NCBI GenBank assembly: GCA_902799355.1
Contig: CADCAG010000008.1
Location: 1 to 64,000 of the forward strand
Source of the DNA: an uncultured Bacteroidales bacterium
Lineage (GTDB): Bacteria; Bacteroidota; Bacteroidia; Bacteroidales; Bacteroidaceae
Direction: 5' to 3'
Length of the DNA stretch: 64,000 bases
In this document: piece by piece, positions 6,588-14,231 of the stretch
Layout: the number at the start of each line of letters is the position of its first letter
Numbering within the stretch: the stretch's first letter is position 1
Made by a program: the position numbers and the translations under genes
Notes under the pieces: generated by a model
The model's input: only the letters and a program-made list of their open reading frames with translations
What the model was told of the DNA's origin: nothing
Database searches by the model: none

Positions 6588-7625
6588 ATGAGTCAACTGA
6601 TTAAACCAATCGACTATCAGTCCCTGCTCGACGCCAAACAGACGGAGCAGGGTATTAAGATGATTAAGGAGTTCTTCCAGCAGAACCTCTCTACCGAACT
6701 GCGCCTGCGTCGCGTGACGGCTCCGCTCTTCGTACTGAAGGGTCTGGGCATCAACGACGACCTGAACGGTGTGGAGCGTGCAGTGACGTTCCCCATCAAG
6801 GATCTGGGCGACGCATGTGCCGAGGTGGTGCACTCGCTGGCTAAGTGGAAGCGCCTGTCGCTGGCGGAATATGCGGTGGAGCCTGGCTACGGCATCTATA
6901 CCGATATGAACGCCATCCGTGCGGACGAGGAGCTGGACAACCTGCACTCGCTGTATGTAGACCAGTGGGACTGGGAGGCAGTCATCACCAAGGAGCAGCG
7001 CACCATCGCCTTCCTGAAGAATGTGGTGACACGCATCTATGCAGCCATCCGTCGTACGGAATATCTGACCTGCGAGACCTATCCGCAAATCAAGCCCTTC
7101 CTGCCCGAAGAAATCCATTTCATACATGCTGAGGAGTTGCTGCAGATGTATCCTGACAAGACGCCTAAGGAGCGTGAGGATGCTATCTGCGAGAAGTATG
7201 GCGCCGTATTTGTAATAGGTATCGGTGGCAAGCTGTCGAATGGCGAGAAGCACGACGGTCGTGCACCAGACTACGACGACTGGTCGACGGAGGGCGAGAA
7301 TGGTCTGCTGGGTCTGAACGGTGACATCCTCATCTGGTATCCCGTGCTGGGACGCTCGTTCGAGTTGTCGTCGATGGGTATCCGTGTGGACAAGGAGAGT
7401 CTGCTGCGCCAGTTGAAGTTGGAGAATAAAGAGGAACGTGAGTCACTATATTTCCACCAGAAGCTGCTGAACGACGAGCTGCCACTGTCTATCGGTGGCG
7501 GTATCGGTCAGAGCCGTCTCTGCATGGTGCTGTTGCACAAGGGCCACATCGGCGAGATACAAGCCTCTATATGGCCTGAAGACATGCGTGAAGAGTGCAA
7601 GAAACTTGGAATGACGCTGATATGA
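6588..7625 (+). CDS. asnA: Aspartate--ammonia ligase
   Basis: The 345-residue protein matches AsnA, the ammonia-dependent asparagine synthetase, over its full length. It is a class II aminoacyl-tRNA-synthetase-like enzyme that makes asparagine from aspartate, ammonia and ATP in the cytoplasm. Visible family features are RRVTAPLFV near the N-terminus, LNGVERAVTFPIK, KWKRLSLAEY, GIYTDMNAIR, the ARPPDYDDW-like segment (RAPDYDDWSTEG) and the C-terminal GGGIGQSRLCMVLL. The start is the first ATG after its promoter. It is monocistronic; its terminator appears to lie within the 3' end of the convergent dnaX gene. Confidence 0.97.
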   Translation: MSQLIKPIDYQSLLDAKQTEQGIKMIKEFFQQNLSTELRLRRVTAPLFVLKGLGINDDLNGVERAVTFPIKDLGDACAEVVHSLAKWKRLSLAEYAVEPGYGIYTDMNAIRADEELDNLHSLYVDQWDWEAVITKEQRTIAFLKNVVTRIYAAIRRTEYLTCETYPQIKPFLPEEIHFIHAEELLQMYPDKTPKEREDAICEKYGAVFVIGIGGKLSNGEKHDGRAPDYDDWSTEGENGLLGLNGDILIWYPVLGRSFELSSMGIRVDKESLLRQLKLENKEERESLYFHQKLLNDELPLSIGGGIGQSRLCMVLLHKGHIGEIQASIWPEDMREECKKLGMTLI

Positions 7626-7655
7626 TGTCAGGAGTCAGAAGGCTGATGTAAGAAG

Positions 7656-9452
7656 TTACGCCAGTTCCAGACTGAGAAGCTCCCTCAATTTCGCGATTGA
7701 GGGATTTTCTTTTTCCATCAGTTCGTACTGTTCGCGACGCGATAGGATAGGGGCTATCTCTTCCTTGTCTGCCAGACGTAGGCTGACGGTGATGGATTTG
7801 TTGTGCAGATAGGTCTTGAGTGTCGCTGCGATGCTGCCTTTTATCTGCTCCAGCTGGTCGTAAGCCACCTGGTTATCTGCCGTCACCTCGACATTGGGGA
7901 ATTCGGTGATGACAGGATTCATATTCTTCATGCGCGTAGCGATGCCGCTCAGCTTCTGTGGCATGCGGTTGCACATGAGCATCCATTGCAGTTCCAGGTC
8001 TTGCTGGGTGAAGGGATGCTCCTCGTCCTTGGATATCGCATTGGGGTCAGAACCATCGAGGGTGCCAGGGATGACCGTCATCTTCTTGGGCTTCGACTTC
8101 TCGAGGATGTTCTTAAACGACATGCTGACCGTCGACTTCAGCGTGGGGCGCTTGGGGCCGGGGCTAGAGGGGCTAGAAGAACTAGATGATCTAGAATCTC
8201 TAGAGTCACTAGATGAACTAGAGACACTAGAGTCAGTAGACACCACGCGCTCAGCAGCAGCTACCTGCGGGGCTGCTTTCTGGGGCTGAACGGTTGATGT
8301 CAGTTGCTTAAACAGGGATTTCAATCTTCTGGGCTTACGCCCACTGCCAACGCTGTCGTCAGGCTGGGTAATCTGCGCTATCTCAATGAGTGTGAGCTCC
8401 ACCAGCAGACGCTTGTTGCTGGACTGGCGGTAGTTGATGTCGCACTGGTTGATGAGTCGCAGCGCCTGATAGAGGAACGGTATCTGGCACTTCTGTGCCT
8501 GTTGCTGATAGCGTTCACGCTGTTGGTCGCTGACCTCCAACAAAGGCAGCGTCTGCGGGTCGCGAGCCATCAGCACGTTGCGCACATGCTTGGCAAGACC
8601 TTGGATGAGCAGACCACCGTCGAAGCCTTTGTTGATGACGTTGTTGAGCAGCACCATGATGTCCATCGCCTTGTTCTCCAGGGCGAGGTCTACGATGCGG
8701 AAGTAGTTGTCGCTGTCCAGCACGTTGAGGTCTTCGATGACCTTCTGGTAGGTGATGTTGCCCTGACAGAACGATGCTGCCTGGTCGAAGATGCTCAAGG
8801 CATCGCGCATGCCACCGTCAGCCTTCTCGGCAATGACAGCCAGCGCTTCCTCCTCGACAGTGATGCCCTCATTGTCAGCCACCTGCTTGAGGTGGTTGAT
8901 GGTGTCGCGCACCGTCATGCGCTCGAAGTCGTAGATCTGACAACGGCTCAGGATGGTGGGCAGTATCTTGTGCTTCTCTGTAGTGGCGAGGATGAAGATG
9001 ACATGTGCGGGTGGCTCCTCCAGCGTCTTCAGGAAAGCGTTGAAGGCTGCAGTTGACAGCATGTGCACCTCGTCGATGATGAATACCTTGTACTTACCTA
9101 CCTGTGGCGGTATGCGCGTCTGCTCCATCAGGGTCTTGATGTGCTCCACGGAGTTGTTGGAAGCGGCGTCGAGCTCAAAGATGTTGAACGAGCGCTGTTC
9201 GTTGAAAGCCTGACAGCTCTCACACTGTCCGCAGGCCTCGCCGTTGGCTGTTGGCGACATACAGTTGATGGCCTTGGCAAAGATACGTGCACAGGTGGTC
9301 TTACCTACGCCACGTGGTCCACAGAAGAGGTAGGCATGGGCCAGCTTACCACTGTTGACAGCATTCTTCAGCGTGGTGGTCAGCGCCTGCTGACCTACCA
9401 CCGTGTCGAACGACGTCGGGCGGTATTTTCGTGCTGATACAATGTATTCCAT
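7656..9452 (-). CDS. dnaX: DNA polymerase III subunit gamma/tau
   Basis: The 598-residue protein is the clamp-loader ATPase of the replisome. It has Walker A GPRGVGKTTC (about residue 46), a four-Cys zinc module (CMSPTANGEACGQCESC), Walker B/DExx IIDEVHML and a sensor ATTEKHKILPTILSRC. I start it at the ATG at 9452 (MEYIVSARKYRP), which is the conserved N-terminus; the frame is open for 30 further codons upstream, but these overlap the promoter. After the AAA+ core and collar there is a linker of Ser, Asp and Arg encoded by a 9-bp tandem repeat with CTAG in every unit (8164-8243). A divergent promoter palindrome separates it from the ftsB-like gene. Confidence 0.97.
   Translation of the reverse strand: MEYIVSARKYRPTSFDTVVGQQALTTTLKNAVNSGKLAHAYLFCGPRGVGKTTCARIFAKAINCMSPTANGEACGQCESCQAFNEQRSFNIFELDAASNNSVEHIKTLMEQTRIPPQVGKYKVFIIDEVHMLSTAAFNAFLKTLEEPPAHVIFILATTEKHKILPTILSRCQIYDFERMTVRDTINHLKQVADNEGITVEEEALAVIAEKADGGMRDALSIFDQAASFCQGNITYQKVIEDLNVLDSDNYFRIVDLALENKAMDIMVLLNNVINKGFDGGLLIQGLAKHVRNVLMARDPQTLPLLEVSDQQRERYQQQAQKCQIPFLYQALRLINQCDINYRQSSNKRLLVELTLIEIAQITQPDDSVGSGRKPRRLKSLFKQLTSTVQPQKAAPQVAAAERVVSTDSSVSSSSSDSRDSRSSSSSSPSSPGPKRPTLKSTVSMSFKNILEKSKPKKMTVIPGTLDGSDPNAISKDEEHPFTQQDLELQWMLMCNRMPQKLSGIATRMKNMNPVITEFPNVEVTADNQVAYDQLEQIKGSIAATLKTYLHNKSITVSLRLADKEEIAPILSRREQYELMEKENPSIAKLRELLSLELA
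7682..7715 (+). terminator. asnA terminator embedded in the 3' end of dnaX
   Basis: CCCTCAAT (7682-7689) and ATTGAGGG (7696-7703) form an 8-bp perfect stem with a 6-base loop, followed by ATTTTCTTTTT on the plus strand. This is an intrinsic terminator for asnA transcription that lies within the last codons of dnaX. Confidence 0.65.
8164..8243. repeat. 9-bp CTAG-containing tandem repeat in dnaX linker
   Basis: Eight consecutive 9-bp units of the form CTAGANNNN start at 8164, 8173, 8182, 8191, 8200, 8209, 8218 and 8227, with a decayed unit after them. In the dnaX frame each unit encodes x-Ser-Ser or x-Ser-Arg, giving the Ser-rich linker of tau. Confidence 0.9.
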
Positions 9453-9473
9453 ATTTTTTTGATAATTATGGTG

Positions 9474-9502
9474 CAAAGTTACGAAATAAAATTGTAACTT
9501 TG
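9474..9502. promoter_or_regulatory. Divergent promoters of dnaX and the ftsB-like gene
   Basis: CAAAGTTAC (9474-9482) and GTAACTTTG (9494-9502) are a perfect 9-bp inverted repeat. Each arm is the -7 box (TAACTTTG) of one of the two divergent genes. Each box lies in the -33 zone of the opposite promoter, so the two RNA polymerase sites overlap and should exclude each other. Confidence 0.7.
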
Positions 9503-9523
9503 CAAACGAATAGAGAGAAAAGT

Positions 9524-9874
9524 ATGAAAAAGATAAAATCATGGTTGCTCCGAATCTATCATATCAAGGCGTTGAAGTATATCGTCGTGACATTGATAGG
9601 TATTATTGTGATTGGTTTTGTCGACGAGAACAGCGTCTGGCATCACATGGTCAACAAACAGCGTATCAGCGAGTTGCAGGATGAGATAGACCGCTATACT
9701 GAACAGAATAAGAATGACCAGGCGCAGATCAAGGTACTTGACAGCGATCCGAAGGCTATCAAGAAGATAGCCCGTGAGCGCTATTTCATGAAGGCTGACA
9801 ACGAGGACATCTTTGTGCTCAGCGACGACCCTAAAAACGGTAAAAGCATATTGAACGATGAGACAGCTGAGTAA
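9524..9874 (+). CDS. FtsB/DivIC-family septum formation initiator
   Basis: The 116-residue protein has a short cytoplasmic start (MKKIKSWLLRIYHIKALKY), one transmembrane segment (about residues 20-40, IVVTLIGIIVIGF) and then a coiled coil (ISELQDEIDRYTEQNKNDQ). It ends with the conserved IKKIARERYFMKADNEDIFVLSDD block of the FtsB/DivIC family. These single-pass proteins join the divisome at the septum. The start is the ATG 22 bases after the -7 box. It overlaps the next gene by 17 bases. Confidence 0.88.
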   Translation: MKKIKSWLLRIYHIKALKYIVVTLIGIIVIGFVDENSVWHHMVNKQRISELQDEIDRYTEQNKNDQAQIKVLDSDPKAIKKIARERYFMKADNEDIFVLSDDPKNGKSILNDETAE

Positions 9875-10253
9875 GTGGGAGAGCTATGTGATGCTGCTGG
9901 GCGGCCTGTTGATGGTGATAGGTGCTGGCGCCAATGTGCTGTTCTGTTCGTGGGCACCCTATGTGTTTGCCCCTGGAGCCCTGTTGTTTGTCGCCATGCA
10001 GCTGCGCCAGCGCTACGAGGGTAGGGACTTCACCATCCGTCGTCTGCGTCGTATCCAGATTATCAGCAACGTGTTGTTTCTCTTGGCAGGTCTGCTGATG
10101 ATTGCCAACCAGGCGAACTTCCTGCCTATCGACCAGCTGTACTATATAAAATATGTACATAACAACTGGGTGGTCGTATTGCTTGTGGCGGCAGTGTTAC
10201 AGCTATATACTGGCCACCGTATTGCCAGTGAACTGGAGAAAGACACCAAATAA
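9858..10253 (+). CDS. Small four-helix membrane protein, unknown
   Basis: The 131-residue protein has four hydrophobic segments (about residues 11-31, 33-50, 68-86, 103-122) and a basic loop (RQRYEGRDFTIRRLRRIQ) between the second and third. It overlaps the ftsB-like gene and so is translated from the same message. I recognise it only as a conserved Bacteroidales-type membrane protein; a link to division is suggested by context alone. Confidence 0.75.
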   Translation: MRQLSKWESYVMLLGGLLMVIGAGANVLFCSWAPYVFAPGALLFVAMQLRQRYEGRDFTIRRLRRIQIISNVLFLLAGLLMIANQANFLPIDQLYYIKYVHNNWVVVLLVAAVLQLYTGHRIASELEKDTK

Positions 10254-10258
10254 ATGCT

Positions 10259-10303
10259 AAATATTTGCGCAAAAGTTTAAAATTGCGCAAATATTTTTCT
10301 TTT
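10259..10303 (+). terminator. Strong intrinsic terminator
   Basis: AAATATTTGCGCAA (10259-10272) and TTGCGCAAATATTT (10283-10296) form a perfect 14-bp stem with a 10-base loop, followed by a T-rich tract. It ends the ftsB-like operon just before the next promoter box (TACTTTTG, 10319-10326). Confidence 0.85.
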
Positions 10304-10318
10304 TTCAAGATATCATCG

Positions 10319-10326
10319 TACTTTTG
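10319..10326 (+). promoter_or_regulatory. -7 box of the lipoprotein/pyrC operon
   Basis: TACTTTTG fits TAnnTTTG and lies 27 bases before the ATG at 10354 and directly after a terminator. No clear -33 element is seen. Confidence 0.5.
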
Positions 10327-10353
10327 CGTCTGAATTCGACGAAAGCGATAGCT

Positions 10354-11139
10354 ATGAGTAAAAGTATATACACGATTCTGGCCGTTGTGACGGCATTGTT
10401 AACCTCTTGCGCCAGCTCCTACAATGTGAGTGGTACGTCATCTGTGTCTGCAATGGATGGCAGCAAGCTCTATCTGAAAGCTGTGAAGAATAACGACCTG
10501 AAGAACATCGACTCCTGTGAGGTGGTACATGGTGAATTCCATTTCGCTGGTCTGTTGGATACCGTTCGCATGGTCAGCCTCTTCATGGATGATGAGAGCA
10601 TCATGCCTCTGGTGCTGGAAGAGGGAGAAATAGAGATTCGCATTGAGAATGCTGTACAGCGTGTCAGTGGTACTCCGCTGAACGATACGCTGTATGTTTT
10701 CGTCGACAAGCATAACCAACTGTCGAACCGTATGGCCGAGCTCTCGCACCGTCAGAGCCAGATGTTGCTCGACGGTATTGACGAAGAGGTCATCAACCGT
10801 CAGCTCTCTGCCGAGGCCAACGAGATTGCCGCTGAGGAAGACAAGTTGGTAACAACGTTTATCTGTGACAACTTCGACAACGTGCTGGGTCCTGGCATCT
10901 TCATGATGATTACCAGCCAGTACCGCTATCCCATCCTGACTCCTCAGATTGAAGAGATCATGTCGAAGGCTACCGATCATTTCAAGAACGATCCCTATGT
11001 GCGTGACTATTATCAGACCGCCCAGGAGAATGAGGCACGCATGAACGGCACCAAGGATATGGAAGATGTTGAGGTACCGTTGCCTGACTCTACCGCCGTC
11101 CAGCCTGCTGCTCCACTGACCAATGTGCCACAGCCATGA
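10354..11139 (+). CDS. DUF4369-type lipoprotein
   Basis: The start at 10354 gives a lipoprotein signal ending in LLTSC (about residue 19); the frame is open upstream but crosses the promoter. Residues about 30-110 resemble the DUF4369 domain (GSKLYLKAV, SCEVVHGEFHFAGLLD, LEEGEIEIRI), a beta-rich module common at the N-terminus of Bacteroidota thioredoxin-like lipoproteins. Here no thioredoxin domain follows; instead there is a helical segment and a Pro/Ala-rich tail. Length is 261. It overlaps the dihydroorotase gene by 4 bases. Function unknown; the location should be the periplasmic or outer face of an envelope membrane. Confidence 0.8.
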   Translation: MSKSIYTILAVVTALLTSCASSYNVSGTSSVSAMDGSKLYLKAVKNNDLKNIDSCEVVHGEFHFAGLLDTVRMVSLFMDDESIMPLVLEEGEIEIRIENAVQRVSGTPLNDTLYVFVDKHNQLSNRMAELSHRQSQMLLDGIDEEVINRQLSAEANEIAAEEDKLVTTFICDNFDNVLGPGIFMMITSQYRYPILTPQIEEIMSKATDHFKNDPYVRDYYQTAQENEARMNGTKDMEDVEVPLPDSTAVQPAAPLTNVPQP

Positions 11140-12473
11140 AGATACTGATCAAGGGAGGACATATCGTCAACGAAGGCCGTGTTACTGATGGTAACATCGT
11201 CATTGAAGACGGCAACATCATCGAGATAAGCAAACAACAACCCGAAGCATCATTCGACGAGACGATAGATGCCTCGGGTTGCTACGTATTGCCAGGTGTC
11301 ATCGACGACCACGTACACTTCCGTGAGCCTGGCCTGACGGAAAAGGCAGACATCGATACGGAGAGCCGTGCGGCAGCGGCAGGTGGTGTTACCAGCTACT
11401 TCGATATGCCTAACTGCAATCCGCAAACTACCACGCTGGAGGCGCTGAAAGAGAAGCAGGCGTTGGCTCGTGAGAAGAGTCATGTCAACTACGCCTTCTT
11501 CTATGGCGCTACCAATGACAATATAGATACCTTCAGCCAGCTCGACGCTACCACCATACCAGGCATCAAGCTCTTTATGGGTTCGTCGACGGGCAACATG
11601 CTGGTTGATCGCCAAGAGGTCCTGGAGCGTATCTTCAAGAGTTGCAAGCTGCCCCTGATGGTGCATTGTGAGGATACAGACATCATCAATCGTAACATGG
11701 CCAGTGCCAAGGAGGCGTGGGGCGAGGATCCTCCCGTCAGTCTGCATGCCATGATACGCTCGGAGGAGGCTTGTCTGGAGTCAACCCGCAAGGCCGTAGC
11801 CCTTGCTAATAAATATGGTACGCGCCTGCACGTAGCGCATATCTCTACCGCCGAAGAGCTGGAGCTGTTTTCTGTGTGTCGCGATTTTATCGCGACAAAA
11901 GTAACCGCTGAGGCCTGCGTAGGCCACCTGTTCTTCACCCAGCTCGACCATGAGCGTCTGGGAACCCGTATCAAGGTGAACCCAGCCATCAAGACACCCG
12001 TCGACCAATTTATGCTGCGTGAAGCGCTCACCGATGGACGCATCAGCGTTGTGGCCACGGACCACGCACCGCATCTGCTCAGCCAGAAAGAGGGTGGGTG
12101 TGCCAAGGCTGCTTCCGGCATGCCTATGATACAGTTCTCGCTGGTCACCATGCTTGAACTCGTGGATGAGGGTGTACTCACCATCCAGCGACTCGTTGAA
12201 CTGATGTGCCACAATCCTGCCCGTCTGTTTGGAGTCCAGCAGCGTGGCTTCCTGCGCACGGGCTATCGTGCCGATATCACCATCGTACGTCCTAAGAGTC
12301 CGTGGACAGTCACCAGCGACTGCATCCTCAGCAAGTGTGGATGGAGTCCTATGGAGGGTCACCAGTACCAGTGGCGCGTAGAGCGTACGCTGTGTAACGG
12401 ACAAACAGTATATGCAAAGGGTCAGGTCTCTGCCGATGTCCTTGGCGAGGCTATCACTTTCTCCCACACATGA
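11136..12473 (+). CDS. pyrC: Dihydroorotase (class I)
   Basis: The 445-residue amidohydrolase matches class I dihydroorotases, which cyclise carbamoyl-aspartate in pyrimidine synthesis. Metal-binding and active-site motifs are visible: DDHVHFREPGLT (HxH near residue 58), MVHCED, HVAHIST and VATDHAPH. The N- and C-terminal strands (KGGHIVNEG ... GYRADITIV) are the usual composite beta-sandwich. The ATG at 11136 overlaps the preceding stop (ATGA), and the next gene starts inside this stop in the same way, so the genes are translationally coupled. The symbol could also be given as pyrC/allB-like, but the motifs favour dihydroorotase. Confidence 0.92.
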   Translation: MKILIKGGHIVNEGRVTDGNIVIEDGNIIEISKQQPEASFDETIDASGCYVLPGVIDDHVHFREPGLTEKADIDTESRAAAAGGVTSYFDMPNCNPQTTTLEALKEKQALAREKSHVNYAFFYGATNDNIDTFSQLDATTIPGIKLFMGSSTGNMLVDRQEVLERIFKSCKLPLMVHCEDTDIINRNMASAKEAWGEDPPVSLHAMIRSEEACLESTRKAVALANKYGTRLHVAHISTAEELELFSVCRDFIATKVTAEACVGHLFFTQLDHERLGTRIKVNPAIKTPVDQFMLREALTDGRISVVATDHAPHLLSQKEGGCAKAASGMPMIQFSLVTMLELVDEGVLTIQRLVELMCHNPARLFGVQQRGFLRTGYRADITIVRPKSPWTVTSDCILSKCGWSPMEGHQYQWRVERTLCNGQTVYAKGQVSADVLGEAITFSHT

Positions 12474-13255
12474 TTATCGACTACGACATCCACCAACTCA
12501 CGCCCTACATCAACTGGGACTACTTCTTCTACGCCTGGGGCATGCACAACAAACCCTTGGGCGAGCGTCAGAAGTTGCAGGAGGAGGCGATGTCTGTGTT
12601 GGCCGATCTGGAAGGCAAATATAAGGTTCATGCACTGTTCGTGTTGATGGATGCCCATAGCGAAGGTGACGATATCGTGTTAGGCGATGGTCGCCGTATT
12701 CCCCTGCTTCGTCAGCAACAGCCTGACAGCGAGTGTCTGTGTCTGGCCGACTTTCTGCATCCTGAGCACGACCGCATAGGACTTTTCGCTACCACCGTCG
12801 ATATGGGACTGGAGAAAGACTTCGACAACGATACCTATCTGAAGATGATGGTACAGCTATTGGCAGACCGTCTGGCAGAGGCTGCTGCAGAGTGCATGCA
12901 CGAGGCCGTTCGCAAGACCTATTGGGGCTATGCCCCTGACGAGCAGCTCACCATGCAGCAGTTACATGTTGAACAGTTTCAGGGCATCCGTCCTGCTGTG
13001 GGTTATCCGTCATTACCCGATACCAGTCTGAACTTCGTGCTCAACGAGTTGCTCGACTTCCACCAGATAGGCATCCGACTGACAGAGAGTGGCGCCATGA
13101 AACCTCACGCCAGCGTGTCTGGTCTGATGATGGCCCATCCGGAGGCACATTATTTCTCGTTGGGTACCATTGGCGAAGACCAGTTGGCTGACTACGCTCG
13201 TCGTCGCGGCCTGCCCGTCGAAGTGATGCGCAAGTTTCTAACCTCTAATCTCTAA
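12470..13255 (+). CDS. Stand-alone MetH activation-domain protein
   Basis: The 261-residue protein corresponds to the AdoMet-binding reactivation domain of cobalamin-dependent methionine synthase. It begins with INWDYFFYAWGM, contains the AdoMet-binding RPAVGYPSLPDTS motif and ends with the ASVSGLMMAHPEAHYFSLG segment followed by DQLADYARRR. In MetH this domain rebinds AdoMet and flavodoxin-derived electrons to remethylate inactive cob(II)alamin. Here it is a separate polypeptide, coupled by a 4-base overlap to dihydroorotase. A separate MetH lacking its activation domain would be expected elsewhere in the genome. Confidence 0.85.
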   Translation: MIIDYDIHQLTPYINWDYFFYAWGMHNKPLGERQKLQEEAMSVLADLEGKYKVHALFVLMDAHSEGDDIVLGDGRRIPLLRQQQPDSECLCLADFLHPEHDRIGLFATTVDMGLEKDFDNDTYLKMMVQLLADRLAEAAAECMHEAVRKTYWGYAPDEQLTMQQLHVEQFQGIRPAVGYPSLPDTSLNFVLNELLDFHQIGIRLTESGAMKPHASVSGLMMAHPEAHYFSLGTIGEDQLADYARRRGLPVEVMRKFLTSNL

Positions 13256-13259
13256 AACA

Positions 13260-14231
13260 ATGATTGCTCGTTTCGCCATACCGTTCTTCATTACCGTGGG
13301 GTTTGTCATCATTCCACTCCTGCTGTTCCTGCTCTGCCGCAAGTTCCTGCCTAACAAGCGCTATGGAACGGTAGTCGGCATCCTGCTGGCAGCGATAGAG
13401 ATTTCCTTGGTGACTTATGGCATGACGGCAGGCTTCAATCAACTGGAGGTACGACAGATAGAATATGTGAGCGCTGATCTGCCGGCAGCCTTTGATGGCT
13501 ACCGTATCGTGCAGTTCTCCGACGCACATGTAGGTTCCATGACGGGCTCGCGCCAGAAACTGGTGCAACAGCTCATCGACAGCATCAACGGACAGGCGGC
13601 AGACATGATTGTCTTTACTGGAGACATGCAGAACATACTGCCCGAAGAACTCATACCGCCCATGCTCTCTTTCCGACAGCTCTATGCCCGCGATGGTGTC
13701 TATGCCGTTCTGGGCAACCATGACTATGCCGTCTATCAGGCATGCGACGATGAGGAGAAGGCGCAAAACTGTCAGCTAACGAAAGATATCATCCGCAAGA
13801 TGGGCTTCGACCTGCTGCTCAACGAGCACCGCATCATCCATCGCGATTCCGACAGCATCGTCGTGGCGGGTATGGAGAACTGGGGACTTGCCGAGCGCAT
13901 GCCCAAGAACGGTGATGTGAAGAAAACTCTCAATTCTCAATTCTCAACTCTCAATTCTCAATTCATATTGATGCTCCAGCACGACCCGACCTGCTGGCGT
14001 GAGAAGATATTGCCTGAGTGTAACGCCCAACTGACGCTGAGTGGTCATACCCATGGCGGCCAGTTCTCGCTTTTCGGCTGGTCGCCCGTAGCGATGTCCT
14101 ATCGTGACTGGTATGGCATGGCTTATGAGGGCTCGCGTGCCCTCTATGTGTCGTCAGGTGCTGGCTCGCTCATCCCTTTCCGTCTGAATCAACCAAGAGA
14201 AATCGTTGTCATAACACTTAGAAAGAAATGA
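13260..14231 (+). CDS. Membrane-anchored metallophosphoesterase (YkuE/LpxH-like)
   Basis: The 323-residue protein has two N-terminal hydrophobic segments (about 4-24 and 36-56). A calcineurin-like phosphoesterase domain follows with all key motifs: FSDAHVGS, FTGDMQN, LGNHDYAV and SGHTHGGQF. The closest type is YkuE and related phosphohydrolases. The sequence between ENWGLAERMPKNG and ILMLQHDPTC is extended by a repeat-derived segment (TLNSQFSTLNSQF) encoded by five tandem heptamers at 13929-13963. The surrounding domain is intact, so the insertion must be tolerated in a surface loop. It overlaps plsC by 4 bases. Confidence 0.88.
   Translation: MIARFAIPFFITVGFVIIPLLLFLLCRKFLPNKRYGTVVGILLAAIEISLVTYGMTAGFNQLEVRQIEYVSADLPAAFDGYRIVQFSDAHVGSMTGSRQKLVQQLIDSINGQAADMIVFTGDMQNILPEELIPPMLSFRQLYARDGVYAVLGNHDYAVYQACDDEEKAQNCQLTKDIIRKMGFDLLLNEHRIIHRDSDSIVVAGMENWGLAERMPKNGDVKKTLNSQFSTLNSQFILMLQHDPTCWREKILPECNAQLTLSGHTHGGQFSLFGWSPVAMSYRDWYGMAYEGSRALYVSSGAGSLIPFRLNQPREIVVITLRKK
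13929..13963. repeat. Heptanucleotide tandem repeat (CTCAAYT)5 inside a coding sequence
   Basis: Five consecutive 7-bp units: CTCAATT, CTCAATT, CTCAACT, CTCAATT, CTCAATT. It is the reverse complement of the AATTGAG array at 6383. It lies in frame within the metallophosphoesterase gene. Confidence 0.95.

Noticed and set aside
8304-9056. Open frame of 250 codons opposite dnaX
   Set aside because: It overlaps the AAA+ core of dnaX and has no recognisable motif.
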